This document shows positions 10,755 to 23,200 of a stretch of DNA of 64,000 bases, piece by piece. The notes below the pieces were generated by a model. That model was not told the DNA's origin. It saw only the letters and a list, made by a program, of their open reading frames with translations, and did no database searches. The translations under genes and the position numbers were made by a program. This stretch comes from Spinacia oleracea (lineage: Eukaryota; Streptophyta; Magnoliopsida; Caryophyllales; Amaranthaceae): contig NC_079487.1 in the NCBI RefSeq assembly GCF_020520425.1, positions 129,416,385-129,480,384 on the forward strand, in the 5' to 3' direction. Each line of letters starts with the position of its first letter. Position 1 is the stretch's first letter.

Positions 10755-13700
10755 ATGGAAACAGAGCGAGTTACCGAGTTTCCTATGACTCATCTCGATC
10801 GTCGTCCCAGAAAGCGCGCGCGTTTAGGTTGGGATGTTGCTCCTCAATCGTCTAAGGTATATGATCTTTTCGTTTTTTTCAATTTTCTTTTTTGGTTTTC
10901 GGTGTTTTTTTATTGCTAGATCTGGGGCGATTTAATTAGAATCAGCTATCTTTGTATCTGATATGGATTATTCTTGGTAGATTATTGCATCGTTTTTGTT
11001 TAATTTTTGTCTTTGGTTCAGATCTTATTTTACTGTTGTCGATCGATTCGTATGTTGAGATTTTGTTTCAAACGCTATGTATCGGAGTATTCACAGATAA
11101 CTGATATTTTATGAAAATTTCAATTTTTTATTTGTCTTATACCTAAAAAGATGTTAAGCTTTTGAAATCATGTGAATCCGGTTTATAATTCTTGAATCTT
11201 TATGTTTTGTGAATCGGGTTTATAATTCTTGGATCTTTATGTTTTGTGACCGATTTACTTTTTGATATTTATCGCGTATTTGGGGTTTTTCTAATGAATC
11301 ATCTAAAAGATGTAGATCTATATCTGATGTTTAAATTATTGGGTATTGGTTAATTTATCAACTTGGTTGGTCTAATATGTATGTTGCAAATATTTTGCGA
11401 TTTTTATTATGAAACTTATAAAAATTGGAAGGAAATGTTTGAAAGAACGATAACAAAAGATAATAAATGAAAGGTGATTTGCTTTTGTGTTAACTTGAGC
11501 GAAACATGGATGGATGGTGTTGTGTAGGCTCAGATAGGTATATTTTGTGCACAAGAGATTGGAAATGTTACAAGCTATGCACCTTCAGCTGCACCTTTGG
11601 AAAATTCTAGTTGCCTGTTTAGCAAGGGAGTGGTACGAAATGATTCTCCCCCGTGGAGGGAAGACGACAAAGATGGGCATTACATGTTTGAGCTTGGAGA
11701 TGATTTAACTTCTCGCTGTAATTACACTCTCCATTGTCAAACTGTTCTTTTAATTTGCGTTGCTGGATGAGTTGTTTTAACTGGACATGACAGGAATACT
11801 CTCACAATAGGGAATCATGTATTATTACTATGTACCAGTATGAATTAGGCAGAAGGTTGCTCTCATTTTTAGCTCAAGTACTGTACTTTTGGGCTTAAAT
11901 GGATGCAACCTTAGAATGATTAGGTTGTATACTTCGTTTTACATGTTTGTCATCTAGCCTCCTATGACGGGTTATAGGTTTTCTATGTTTCTTGTGCATG
12001 GTTTTGACTGTATCACTTTTTCCTTTTTCAGATAAGGTGCACAGCAAAATGGGTGAAGGTATGACTGACTTGAATGGTTTTCGATGATGGTTAACTATCT
12101 TGAGTGTTGCTCTAAAACTCATGTGTTTATCGTATATGGCTTCAGGTACCTTTGGACGGGTATTGGAGTGCTGGGATCGTGAGCGGAAAGAAATGGTGGC
12201 AATAAAAATTGTACGTGGCATTAAAAAATACCGGGAGGCAGCAATGATTGAAATTGATGTGTTACAACAGCTTGGTAAACATGATAAGGGGGGCAATCGG
12301 TGAGTTACTTCTCTATTTTGCATTTGCACCTCTGTGCTTGATGCCATTTGTGGCATTGTCATGGAGGCTCTTTTAATTTGACTGCAATGGATGTTAAATT
12401 GGTTTGTTCCTTGCAGTTGTGTGCAATTACGGAACTGGTTTGACTATCGTAACCATATCTGTATTGTAAGTATATACGTAGTTGATTTAGAATGGATTTC
12501 CCCAATTACACCTAAGTTTTGGGGTCAAGAAATCATTGGTGAATTCAAATGGTCTTAACAGGTTTTTGAGAAGCTTGGACCAAGCTTATACGATTTCCTT
12601 CGCAAAAACAATTACCGCTCATTTCCCATTGATCATGTTCGTGAGATTGGAAGACAACTGTTGGAATGTGTAGCATGTGTGTACTAAAAAATATCTTCCC
12701 TTAGTTTTACTGATTTCATTGTTATCTTCCTGGCATTTAGTATTATAGATGTGTATTCAATGTCCCTTCCCTCAAATATCATCTCGAGGAAGACATCATT
12801 AGAAAGCATTAATTGCCATGTGTCTGGGTTTTGTTTAATTCATGACATTGAACTTTTTGGAAAATGTTGCAGTTATGCATGACCTTCATCTTATACACAC
12901 TGATTTGAAGCCTGAGAATGTGCTATTAGTCACACCAGACTATGTTAAGGTCCCTGATTACAAGGTCTGGTTTTCAGCTACTTTCTGTGTTGCATTGGTC
13001 AACTTTGCTGCTTATGTTAACTTTGTGTTTTATGTCGTTCTTTTATATCTAACGTGATGTTTGGCATCTATTATATTCTAACCTTATGATAAGAGTTACT
13101 TAACAACAATTAAATTTGTATGCAGGGATCTTCTCGATCACCTAGGGATAGCTCATACTACAAGAAAGTGCCCAAGTCAAGTGCTATAAAAGTCATTGAT
13201 TTTGGTAGTACTACGTATGAGCGCACAGATCAGAATTATATAGTGTCAACTCGTCATTATCGTGCCCCTGAAGTTATTCTTGGTACAGCTCTAATCAAAC
13301 TAGTAGTGAAAGCTCCCTATCCTATAACGCGTGTTACTTCCGTCTTGCTCATGCTTTACTGAAATACTATGTAAAACCTTTTTAGGCCTTGGTTGGAGCT
13401 ACCCATGTGATGTTTGGAGTGTTGGTTGCATCCTGGTTGAACTCTGCTCTGTAAGTGTGCTCTCTTAATGATCGATATAGATGTGTTTTTTATGTGACTA
13501 TCTTGACCTTCTACCTTTTTTTCCCTTGTAGGGAGAAGCCTTGTTTCAAACACATGAAAACTTGGAACATCTTGCAATGATGGAGAGGGTGCTCGGACCA
13601 TTGCCACTGCATATGCTGAAGAGATTGGAGTGAGTACACATTTAATGGGCAAATATTGCCAGTGACTTTGATTTAGCATTACTGGTGTTCTGTGTTATGC

Positions 13701-14064
13701 TTGAACTTAACTTGGTTCATCTATTATTTTCTGCAGTCGACATGCAGAGAAGTATGTTAGAAGGGGTAGATTAGACTGGCCTGACGGTGCAGCTTCTCGA
13801 GAAAGTGTTAGAGCTGTTTCAAAACTACTCCGCCTTCAGGTAATTGATTATTACAACATTTCATTATTGTCTCTTATTATGTGTTCCGAATATATGAACA
13901 AGTTTTATTTTCTGTATCAGAACCTTGTGATGCAGCATGTGGATCATTCAGGCGGTGATTTCATTCATCTTGTGCAAGGTCTACTTAGATATGATCCAAC
14001 AGAGCGGCTAACAGCCCGTGAGGCTCTCCGTCATCCATTCTTTGCTCCTGATATTAGGAGGTGA
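10755..14064 (+). CDS. AFC2: LAMMER dual-specificity protein kinase, AFC2 type
   Basis: Twelve exons with GT-AG introns join to 431 codons: 10755-10856, 11528-11717, 12032-12058, 12146-12299, 12417-12465, 12562-12676, 12873-12964, 13126-13282, 13386-13450, 13532-13629, 13737-13839, 13921-14064. The start gives [10 protein letters not shown], close to Arabidopsis AFC2, with a basic [12 protein letters not shown] segment that may be a nuclear signal. Kinase motifs by residue: glycine loop GEGTFG about 105-110, VAIK lysine 127, HTDLKPEN 221-228, DFG 268-270, and the family signature [11 protein letters not shown] 329-339. Length fits AFC2 (427 aa, from memory). The family phosphorylates SR splicing factors in the nucleus. 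All diagnostic residues are present, so it looks functional. Short open frames inside its introns are not separate genes. Confidence 0.95.
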
Positions 14065-15040
14065 AAATGGCCTGTGCATTGATATTTTAGGAAGGGAACG
14101 TGTTTTCATTCTTGGGGGAAGTGGCACAAATAATGATCATTTTTATGTGCCGGACTCTTGGATTGTAAAAATGGCATATGAGAGAATGCAACAAGTTTTG
14201 CTTGTGCTGGTCAAGTCATCAGGGTTGTTTTCTAACCTAGTTGGGAGGGTCTTGTAAATACTTTTTTGGTGGGAGATCTGTAATGAGAATTGTGTATTGA
14301 TTTCTTAACCCGTGTATAACAATTTTATAGTTGCTATTTGAAATAAAAAAATTATTTAGATTTTCGTTTTTGCCTTTGTTAGTTTAATTTTTCTACCGTG
14401 AGGGGTGAGGGGTTGTTTGGGTGATCGTAAATTTCTATGGAAGTTTCACTTAACTTGGGGAATCTAGGTGAGTAATTTCTCCATTAGGTAGGTAAATAAT
14501 CCAACAATCACTTTCTAGGAAGTCATCCTTCTAGTGTTTTACAATTACTCCATATGAATTTTACTTAACAATACTGGATTACAAATCTATCACACCTCTC
14601 CATATGCATAGTTCATGATTTAAGACCAAGACTAGAATGGGTTGAGAAAGAGTTATGGACCTTATGGTGGTGTGACTAAGATGAGATTAGTAGTGACAGT
14701 TCGGGATGAACAAATACCCCCAGTAAATCAGTAATCAGTGTAGTAAGTTTGTATATGTGGAAGTATAACATTTAAATCAAAATGGTAGATTAGACATAGA
14801 AAAACCCGAATGGAGTATGCATTTTTGGAAATGGCACCCCAGATTAAACCGACTTCAGTTATTTGATAAGGACTTAAAAAGTGGGTACAATCTGGGGTGC
14901 CTTTACTCTTTAGCCATGGTCCATGGATACAAATAATTGTCTTCTTCAAAAACACAATTTGACAAGTTGCATAACAGCTCAGCTATACTTCAAACACAAG
15001 ATCTTTACAGGGTCAGTTTTTTCCCGAAAAAAAAAAAATA
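14065..15040. other. 3' flank of the kinase gene, no further gene
   Basis: Includes the 3' UTR, with AATAAAAAAATT near 14342 as a possible polyadenylation signal, and AT-rich spacer. Nothing else is supported. Confidence 0.5.
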
Positions 15041-15112
15041 AGGTTCCACCGAGACTTGAACTCGGGTTACTGGATTCAGAGTCCAATGTCCTGACCACTA
15101 GACCATGGAACC
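15041..15112 (-). tRNA. tRNA-Gln (anticodon CTG)
   Basis: The minus strand reads GGTTCCA, the D arm TGGTCTAGTGGTCAGGA, an anticodon stem-loop with CTCTGAA (anticodon CTG), T arm GGTTCAAGTCTC-like bases and TGGAACC closing the acceptor stem. The 72-nt cloverleaf has A and B box promoters. On minus it is followed by ATTTTTTTTTTTT, a strong RNA polymerase III terminator. No CCA is encoded, as expected for a nuclear gene. Confidence 0.93.
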
Positions 15113-15375
15113 AATTTGTTGTTTTATGTTTATTTAAGGTTATTTGACCAATGAAATCAGTTCTTAATCTCTCATACCTATTACGCTATCTGATTGGATG
15201 AACCGATGAACTCACCCCCCATTGGCACCATATTCCCACCAACCCGGCCCGAGATTCACCTAACCAACCAACTGTAAATTTTAAATATAGGACAAATGTG
15301 TGTGCACTCTCATTTTAAAAACATACAGTATTACAGTGATAAATAAAAATATTTAAAAATGAGTAGCTTTTGTAT

Positions 15376-15491
15376 TTTTTTTTTTTGGTGCGTATGAGCC
15401 ACAAGGGCAATATAAATTACAAATGGGGGTGGGGGATTCGAATATGAGACCTATTATACACAGACCCTCAGTTTTAACCACTAGGCCAAGA
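15376..15491 (-). mobile_element. tRNA-derived SINE with target duplication
   Basis: On the minus strand an A-box-like GGCCTAGTGGTTAA is followed by a B-box-like TTCGAATCCC and a 3' end CATACGCACC plus poly(A). A 9-bp direct repeat CTTTTGTAT flanks it at 15367-15375 and 15492-15500. Length is about 116 bp. Decayed relatives appear near 17.2 and 18.3 kb. Confidence 0.75.
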
Positions 15492-15734
15492 CTTTTGTAT
15501 ATGAATGATAGAATGGGTGAGTTGGGTTGTATAGATATAGATAGTACAACCGGTCAACCATCAAATTCAAGCTCAACCTACACCCATCATCCATGACATA
15601 TTGATGCCGGTACAAAGTTTGGTTATTCATAGTGTTATGTATAGGTCAACAATCAAATTCAAGTCCTAACTAGTGTGTTGTCAAAAAAAAGGTCCTAACT
15701 AGTAACTACACCCATCATCCATGATGCATTGGGC

Positions 15735-16098
15735 TAAAGATGGCTGTGGGCCGGGTCGGATTTCGTGCCAAGCCCACGGGTCGTGGGCCTAATCGGGCCG
15801 TGCCCACACCAGGCCCACGTTGTTTCGTGCCGTGCCGAAAAGTTAAAAACAAGGCCCAAGCCCATGTGCTTTCGTGCCGGGTCGGGCCGGACCGTCGTGC
15901 ATAAGGCTAATTTGACTAAATTTAACGTGCTTTGTCGTGCCGGGTCGAGTCGTGCCGTGCCTTGTCGTGCTTTTTCCAAAAAATTAAGGCCCATGGGCCA
16001 CAACTTCGTGCCCGTGCCGGGCCGTGCTTTTTGCGTGCTCGTGCCAGGCCGTGCTTTTTTCGTGTCGTGTCGGGTCGGGCTTCGGGCCACCATCTTTA
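15735..16098. mobile_element. hAT-like MITE rich in GGGCCGTGC text
   Basis: Ends TAAAGATGG and CCATCTTTA are inverted and lead into degenerate GTGCCGGGTCGGGCC text. Flanks CATTGGGC and ATTGGCGC could be a decayed 8-bp duplication. Open frames on both strands here arise from the GC-rich repeat and are not genes. Confidence 0.55.
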
Positions 16099-17215
16099 AT
16101 TGGCGCTAGACCGCTAGTACAAAGTTCGATTATTGATAGTGTTAATATATAGGATGCATGCATGACAACGGAGTAAAAATACACTTACCAAAGTTTTACG
16201 TGTGTATACTAATAAGTTTATTTTTAAAATTAATATCAAAACATCTAAGTATGTTGTATAAATAGTGTAAAAATCAAAACGCTATACTTAAAGAACAACA
16301 GAGAAAGCAAGTCAATACGGTAATTTAGCACTAATTTGGTTTATGAAGGAGGTGTGGTTGATTGGTCGATTAAATTTGAAAATAGATTTAAGATTAGTAG
16401 AGTAGTAGTTGCATTCCAAAATGCGGGGACTATATCACAATATGGGGCATGGCCATAGGTGGGGCGGCTAACAAGTCGGGCTCATTTTGTGTATTGACAA
16501 GCTACCCATTTTTGTCCATTGAATTTAGCTTTCTAACAAATTAAACCAAAAAGGGGAAAAAGTTTTAAATGACCCAATTTATAAGCGAAAGGATGTTTCT
16601 ACGTGTATACTCCGTATTTATTTACCCCCTATAACTTTGGGGTGTTTGGTTTTTGAGGGGGGAAGAGAAAATGTTTTGAAATGGAAAACCATGTTGAGTA
16701 ACTAGATAGCGTTATTTGGAACCATGGTCATATGATTTAGGTTGAATCATAAGCTTAATTTTTTTTTATCCCCATACCAATCATATTGATTTTGAAAACT
16801 GGAAAAATAAATATGAACTAAAAAACGATAACGAACGTACCGTACGATTCAGGCATATTATTTAGGTTGAATTATGAATTCAAAATTTGTTATTTCTATA
16901 ATGATCATGTTGATTTTGAAAAACTTACAACAGAAACTAAAAACTACATTTTTATTGTTTTCAAATTTTTAGTTTTACGGAGTAGTTGTTTTTAAAAACT
17001 GAAAACTGGAAACAAAACACAATTTCGATTGAAATCTAAATTTACAAAGTCAATTTGGGAAATAATAAAGAGAAACCCAATCTATAATCATCACATTACC
17101 CAAAAAGGGTGGAAATAATTTGTTAGAAAAAAGGAATTTTACGAATTACTCATATTGTTTTAAGGAAATTACTTTTTATGATGATTAACAAGAATATGAT
17201 TGTACACCTTGTACC

Positions 17216-17340
17216 AATCCGGTAGTAGCCTAGTGACAAAAGAATGAGATATGTGTATGATAAACCACGAGTTTAAATCTCTCCTTACTAATTTGTAATT
17301 TAAAACGCCCTTAGTTCATTCGAACAAAGAAATAAATTAA
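17216..17340 (+). mobile_element. Possible SINE remnant
   Basis: GTAGCCTAGTGACAAAAG resembles an A box and GAGTTTAAATCTC a B box, with an A-rich 3' end. No duplication was fixed. Confidence 0.4.
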
Positions 17341-18275
17341 AAAATAATGAGGTCATACCACATGTAGACCAATTAAAAGAGGAGCATGTCGAGTTAGGGT
17401 CAACCACGGCAAAAAATTCGGCACATCATGTTGGGCCAAACCCTAGGTCGATTTTTTGTGTCCAAAATTCGAAATTCCGGCCAAAAATAGCAGACTTATT
17501 GGGTTGGACCACTTAAATATAAAAACAATTCAGTTTTAAGTTGCCCAAAACCTAAAGAGAATATTTTTTGGATCAGGTCGGGTTAGACCAAAAAATCGTG
17601 CCTAAAATCTGACCAAACCCCTTAATTGTCAGGTCAAGCCAGCTTTTGCCGGGTCAAAATGAACTGATATAACCGTCTAACCACATGAGAATTGGAGCCG
17701 TTGAAAGACTTCTGTGTATGAGTTGCTTGATTCTCTTTTGCTTACTTTTTCTACTTGATGGAGCATAAAAGTAAGATCACCTTTGACACTTCAAAATTTG
17801 CCCTTTCGATGATCTTCACGGAACTTACTTGGCTACTTGCCCTTCCGTATGATGTGCGGTCCTTGAGCATAAGCACAATTCACAAGGAATTGAAGGGATT
17901 TTGCTCAATTATTGTACTTTATTCATCCCTCCACAACAGGAACAAAAAATCTAAAGACTAGAACTATTCTCAAGCTATTATATGGGAATCACTAGTACCA
18001 ATTGAGGTTGACATAACTGCATGAGTGATTGAGGGCCTCTTGTTCCTTAATCAAAATCTCGGGTTTGAGCCTTGGGTATGGAAAAAACTTCAACTGGGAA
18101 GGATGTTGCCCATAGAGGTACCCATGCAAATTTCCGCGGGAGATAAATCCACGCGCCGATGGCGGTGGAAACTCATCGTTGTAGAATAAAAAAAAATATG
18201 GCAATCATTAATTAGCTTATTCCTACTGTTTAACTATTTTCAGACGGAACTATTTGGTAGCATTCGCATGCGTTG

Positions 18276-18405
18276 TTTTGTGGTGCGATTAAGCCACAAA
18301 TGCATTACAAAATACAAATAAGAGACGCAGAATTTAAATTTGTGACCTGTAGTACACATATCCAGTCCCTTTGCCATTTCATTAGTAAGGCTACAGACTT
18401 TTGTG
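18276..18405 (-). mobile_element. Decayed SINE related to the 15.4 kb copy
   Basis: On minus, GTAGCCTTACTAATGAAATGG, then GGTCACAAATTTAAATTC, then GTGGCTTAATCGCACCAC match the order A box, B box and tail of the SINE at 15376-15491, with many changes. Confidence 0.45.
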
Positions 18406-19702
18406 ACATTACTTATCTAAAATAATTAAATTTCAAAATTATATTGCCATCAAAAGGGATAATTTACCAGTTATGAAACGAGACAACCTTAACAACCTAC
18501 GTAAGAATGTAATTTCTATATAGAACGGAACCAAATTGTTGATAGTATAACATTCAAGAGGAAATGACTTCTCTACGGAATACAATAATCAAAATAGTAA
18601 ATAGTAGGCGATAATTAGATTCTAATATCTTTAACAAAAACAATGAAAAATCGTTCTAAAGGAAACTATAAAGTCAAAACATTTGTAAAAAGACTAAAGT
18701 CAATATACACTAATATGACATGTTTAAGATTACATTTCATCACTATTGGAAAAGAATTCAATCATGAAGTAAGCCACCATCTATACTCAAAACGAAGATA
18801 TGATCCTTTTCTTTTTCCGCTGAAAAATAGCAATGCAAATTTGTGCTTCACCACAAGGTCTTCATTCTCCATTACCACCTACCCAATCAAAACTGAAAAG
18901 CAATATTCGTTAAGTCCACTCATTTAGAAATCAAATACAGTATATACTAACATTTTTTAAAAAAAAACAAAAGAATTCACACGATAATGCCACACATATT
19001 TCTTTTCCTTTCTATACTATTTTTCTTTAAATCATTATGCATTTTCCTCTTGCCTTATATTTTTGTTTTTACTAAATCATCATGTCTTCTCATTCTTACT
19101 TTTATTAGTTTGACATTCCAATTTAATTTGAACAATTTACATTAACACTCCTTTTGTTACAAAGGAAATTATAACAATATACTTGAATTCATAGAAAACT
19201 TGGACATTAAAAAAACGTTCCTTTCATATTTTATCAATTTAGATGGGCGTTTCATTTTCAATTTATTCCATTTTATTTTCTCATTAAAAAAGATATCAAT
19301 CGAGAAACAAATAAGATTTTAGATTTTTTAAACAAACTTGTAGAAATATCGTACATTGGAACAAAATTAAGTCAAAATGCTTAAAAGTTATCCCGGTATA
19401 ATTTACAGAGTATGGAGTTAAAATGATCTATTCTTGTAGTAATAAAATTTTCCGGTTTAATAAAAATGATCCTATAAAAATCAATAATGCTGTACTCCGT
19501 ATCCTTTAAAATATCTATCCATAAAAAATATACTATGTAATATAAAAGTTAATCAAAACTTGTTAAAATTTATCAAAGGCTGGTTAAACTTTATCCAACG
19601 ACAGTATATCAAAAATTTATTTTACACCCAGTACATGCAAAACCTTTTACTTAATCTAAACTTCTGTTATCATATCTGATTTCACATTTAACCTATTATA
19701 TA

Positions 19703-19961
19703 CTCCCTCCGTCCCTTAATACTCGCACCGTTTTGTCTGGACATGCATGCCGATGAACAATTTTGACCACCAATATCTTTAACTACATATTATAAAAACT
19801 TATAAAAAAATTAATATTTTGAAAATATATATTAAGATGAAGCTAACACTATATTATATACTAACATTATTTTTATATACTAGAAATAAAATAGGGTCAA
19901 AGTGAATTATGTGAATAGTGCAAAAAGTCAAAACGGTGCGAGTATTAAGGGACAGAGGGAG
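19703..19961. mobile_element. Stowaway MITE upstream of quinolinate synthase
   Basis: Ends CTCCCTCCGTCCCTTAATAC and GTATTAAGGGACAGAGGGAG pair over more than 30 bp, with TA on each side (19701-19702, 19962-19963). The 259-bp element ends 285 bp before the start codon of the next gene, so it lies in or next to its promoter. Confidence 0.9.
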
Positions 19962-20246
19962 TATGAAATAAGCTAAAATAAGTTGAAAAGAATACAATTG
20001 GTGAATTGGGTTTATTTCTCTCTCACACACCCAAAAAGAAAAACAATTGGGTTTATTTCTCCCTTTCTCCTTTTTCGCGCGTTTGTCTTTCTCTCCTCTT
20101 CTTCAATTCCACCCCCTTTCCATTACTCCTTCGTTTATGTAACCGTCTTCCTCTGTTCTCACACTCTTCTCTGCATTCTCTGCCATTTTTGCCGCTTTTC
20201 AAGGTTCTCTCCCCTCACCTCTCTGCTGTCCCTTTCCTCCTTAACC

Positions 20247-23200
20247 ATGAATTCGCATGCAACATCTTCACGATGCTTCTCCTCAATTCCTTCACTCAAA
20301 ACCACCATTATTCGACCTCAATTACCTCTTCCGATTTCTAACCTCAATTTCTCTCACCTCAAAACCATCCCTAAATTCATCCAAAACCCTAGCACCACCT
20401 CATCCTTTGCATGCACCGCCGCAATTACCTCGCCGCCGTTTCCGGACACCTCTGACCTCGCCGCCTCGAAATTCGAAAAATTGATTTCCGAATTCCGACC
20501 ATTAACCGATCCCGTTGACCGAGTGAAGCACCTGCTGAGTTACGCTGCGAAGTTTCCGCCTTTGGATGAGGAGAATCGGTCGGCGAAGAACCGCGTGATG
20601 GGGTGCACGACGCAGGTGTGGGTTGACGCGAAGCTTGACGGAGAGGGAAGAGTAAGATTTAGGGCTTACAGTGATTCTGAGGTTAGCAGAGGGTTTTGCG
20701 GGTGTTTAATCTGGGTTTTGGATGGCGCTTTTCCCGAGGAAGTGTTGAATTTGAAAACTGAAGATTTAGGGTTGTTGAATTTTGGGGGAATTTCGGGAGG
20801 AGTTAAGTCCAGGGCTAATACTTGGTACAATGTGTTGATTAGTATGCAGAAGAAGACTAAAAGATTGGTTGCTGAAAAAGAAGGGAAGGTTTTTGGTGAC
20901 CTTTTCCCTTCTTTGGTTATTTCAGCTAATGGGGTTACTGCTAAAGGTAGCTTTGCTGAAACGCAGGTAATCTTGTCTTTTTCTCTTTCGTTCTAGTGAT
21001 GTAGACTAGATTTGATATGACGTCTTAGGGGTATCATGAGCTTGTTGTCATCCACGATTACATACTTAATTAGTTATTTGATGTTGTGTTTTTGGTTTGC
21101 TGTAATTGAGGAAAATCTATTTTACACCAAGGCTTATCTTTTCTTAGGTATGTTTGATTCTTTTGAATCGTTTTGTTGGTGCAAAGTTGTGGATTAGTGA
21201 TAATTATTAGGCTATGTTTGTAGGTTGAAAAGGAAGAGAATTCACACACACATGCTGTAAATTTATAGGCATATTTTTTAATTTGTGAATCAGAAAATTT
21301 GCCTGAAGCATAATGCGATCAATAATCCACACACGTAAATTTGTATTTTTTTTTTTGCAGATTTGAAGAAAATTAGAAATTGAGAATAGTCATCTTGTTA
21401 TGCTTCTGTTTATATTTCATGCTCCCCACTTATGAGGAACTTTTCATAATTTGTTCTATTTGTAAGGATATCAGTTGAAGAATGATAGACTATTCCTTTT
21501 CGCTTCTTGAGTTGTAGTATAAATTATTAGGTTGATCTGCTGCTGTCATATGATGCATTGCTTTTCTCTTCAGATTTTTCCACCATAATTTTGATACTAC
21601 TTAAATCATTTCAGGCAAGATATTTGTTCCCTGATGAATCACAAGTCAACGATCTTGTCAATCATCTCAAAGAAAAGAACATTGGCATTGTTGCACATTT
21701 CTACATGGATCCTGAGGTCCAAGGTGTCTTAACTGCTGCGCAAAAGCAGTGGCCACACATCCATATATCAGACTCCTTAGTTATGGCTGATAGTGCTGTA
21801 AAAATGGCAGAAGCTGGATGTCAATATATTACTGTTCTTGGTGTAGATTTTATGTCAGAAAATGTTCGTGCAATTCTTGATCAGGCTGGCTATGACAAGG
21901 TAATTATGACAAATTCTTTCTTGTTCAGGAGTCCATAGATTTAACTCGTCCGAGTTATTGTTTCATGTTAAAATTAAGCAATATTCTTAGTGTGTTGAAA
22001 GATTAGAACTTTTAAATGAAAGGCATTGGAGAAAATAAGCATTGCCTATTCCGCCTAACATCATTTTCAGTACTCACATTCTTTTTGATACCCTTACAAG
22101 TTATAAGGAAATTGGCAGTTGAATGGTGAGCCACTGGTGATCACGGTTTGCAAAGTAGACTGTTCCTGTGAAGAATGAAGTATCCTTATAACACCTAATA
22201 AAAGTTTCTGGAGGAGTTCATGCTTGCAAATGATTCATATTTTCAAACTTGAGCTTAGCTTGGAGCCTTGGACGACATTATGTTTTTTATCTAGTCATTT
22301 GCAGCTTGTTTTACACGGAATAATTTACTATCAATATGCTTCAAACAAAATAATTCAATGTTCAATGCTCTGTACAGGTTGGTGTTTACAGGATGTCTGA
22401 GGAACGAATTGGTTGCTCATTGGCTGATGCTGCAGCCACAACAGAGTATATGAACTATCTTGAGATTGCCTCTTTGTCACCACCTTCCCTTCATGTGATC
22501 TATATAAATACTTCATTGGAGACAAAAGCTCATGCTCATGAACTTGTACCAACAATAACATGTACTTCCTCCAATGTCGTGCAAACAATTTTGCAGGTTT
22601 GCCTAAATACTGACTATTTATTTCTACTGCTGCCTGTTTCCTTTTTACTTCTGCTTATGCTGTTACTGGTTCTTTATTGTATACTTCTGAGTTAGACTTA
22701 CCAGTTACCAACCTTCCTCTTACGGTTATAGAAAGTTATTACTGTTTTGTCCCCTTATCACGGTTTCTAATCCCCGTATCTCCTTTTCTTTCTTAGGCAT
22801 TTGCACAGATTCCTGACCTTACATTGTATTATGGACCGGATTCCTACATGGGTGCCAATATTGCAGAGTTGTTTCAGCAAATGTCCATGATGTCAGATGA
22901 AGAGATTTCAGCAATACATCCACAACATAACAGAAACTCAATTAGATCTTTGCTTCCGCGCTTGCACTACTTCCAGGTGCTTGTTATACTCTGAGGGCTT
23001 GTTTCTTATAAGACATAATTGCATAGATCCAAGCTCTGACTTGTTAGCCTTTTATGACACAATGAACATTTTCACGTTGCTGCTCCTCTTAAGTTATCAT
23101 TTATAACCCCTATCAATCAATGATAGATATGATCCCCTCCATATCAAGTTCACAAGAAATATTATATTGTAAATGCACAATTAGCAAATTACTATTGTGT

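Larger units (their letters stand above)
16099..19702. other. Gene-free spacer with decayed repeats
   Basis: No exon structure is supported. Old MITE-like text lies about 16.63-17.04 kb, GGGTCGG-like text about 17.39-17.66 kb, and two SINE remnants are listed separately. TACTCCGTA words occur near 16608, 16976 (reverse) and 19493. Confidence 0.5.

Noticed and set aside
11895-12362. 155-codon open frame on the minus strand
   Set aside because: It lies antisense across exons 3-4 and introns of the LAMMER kinase gene and has no recognised domain.
15734-16184. Overlapping open frames on both strands
   Set aside because: They come from the GTGCCGGGTCGGGCC repeat of a MITE; composition explains the lack of stops.
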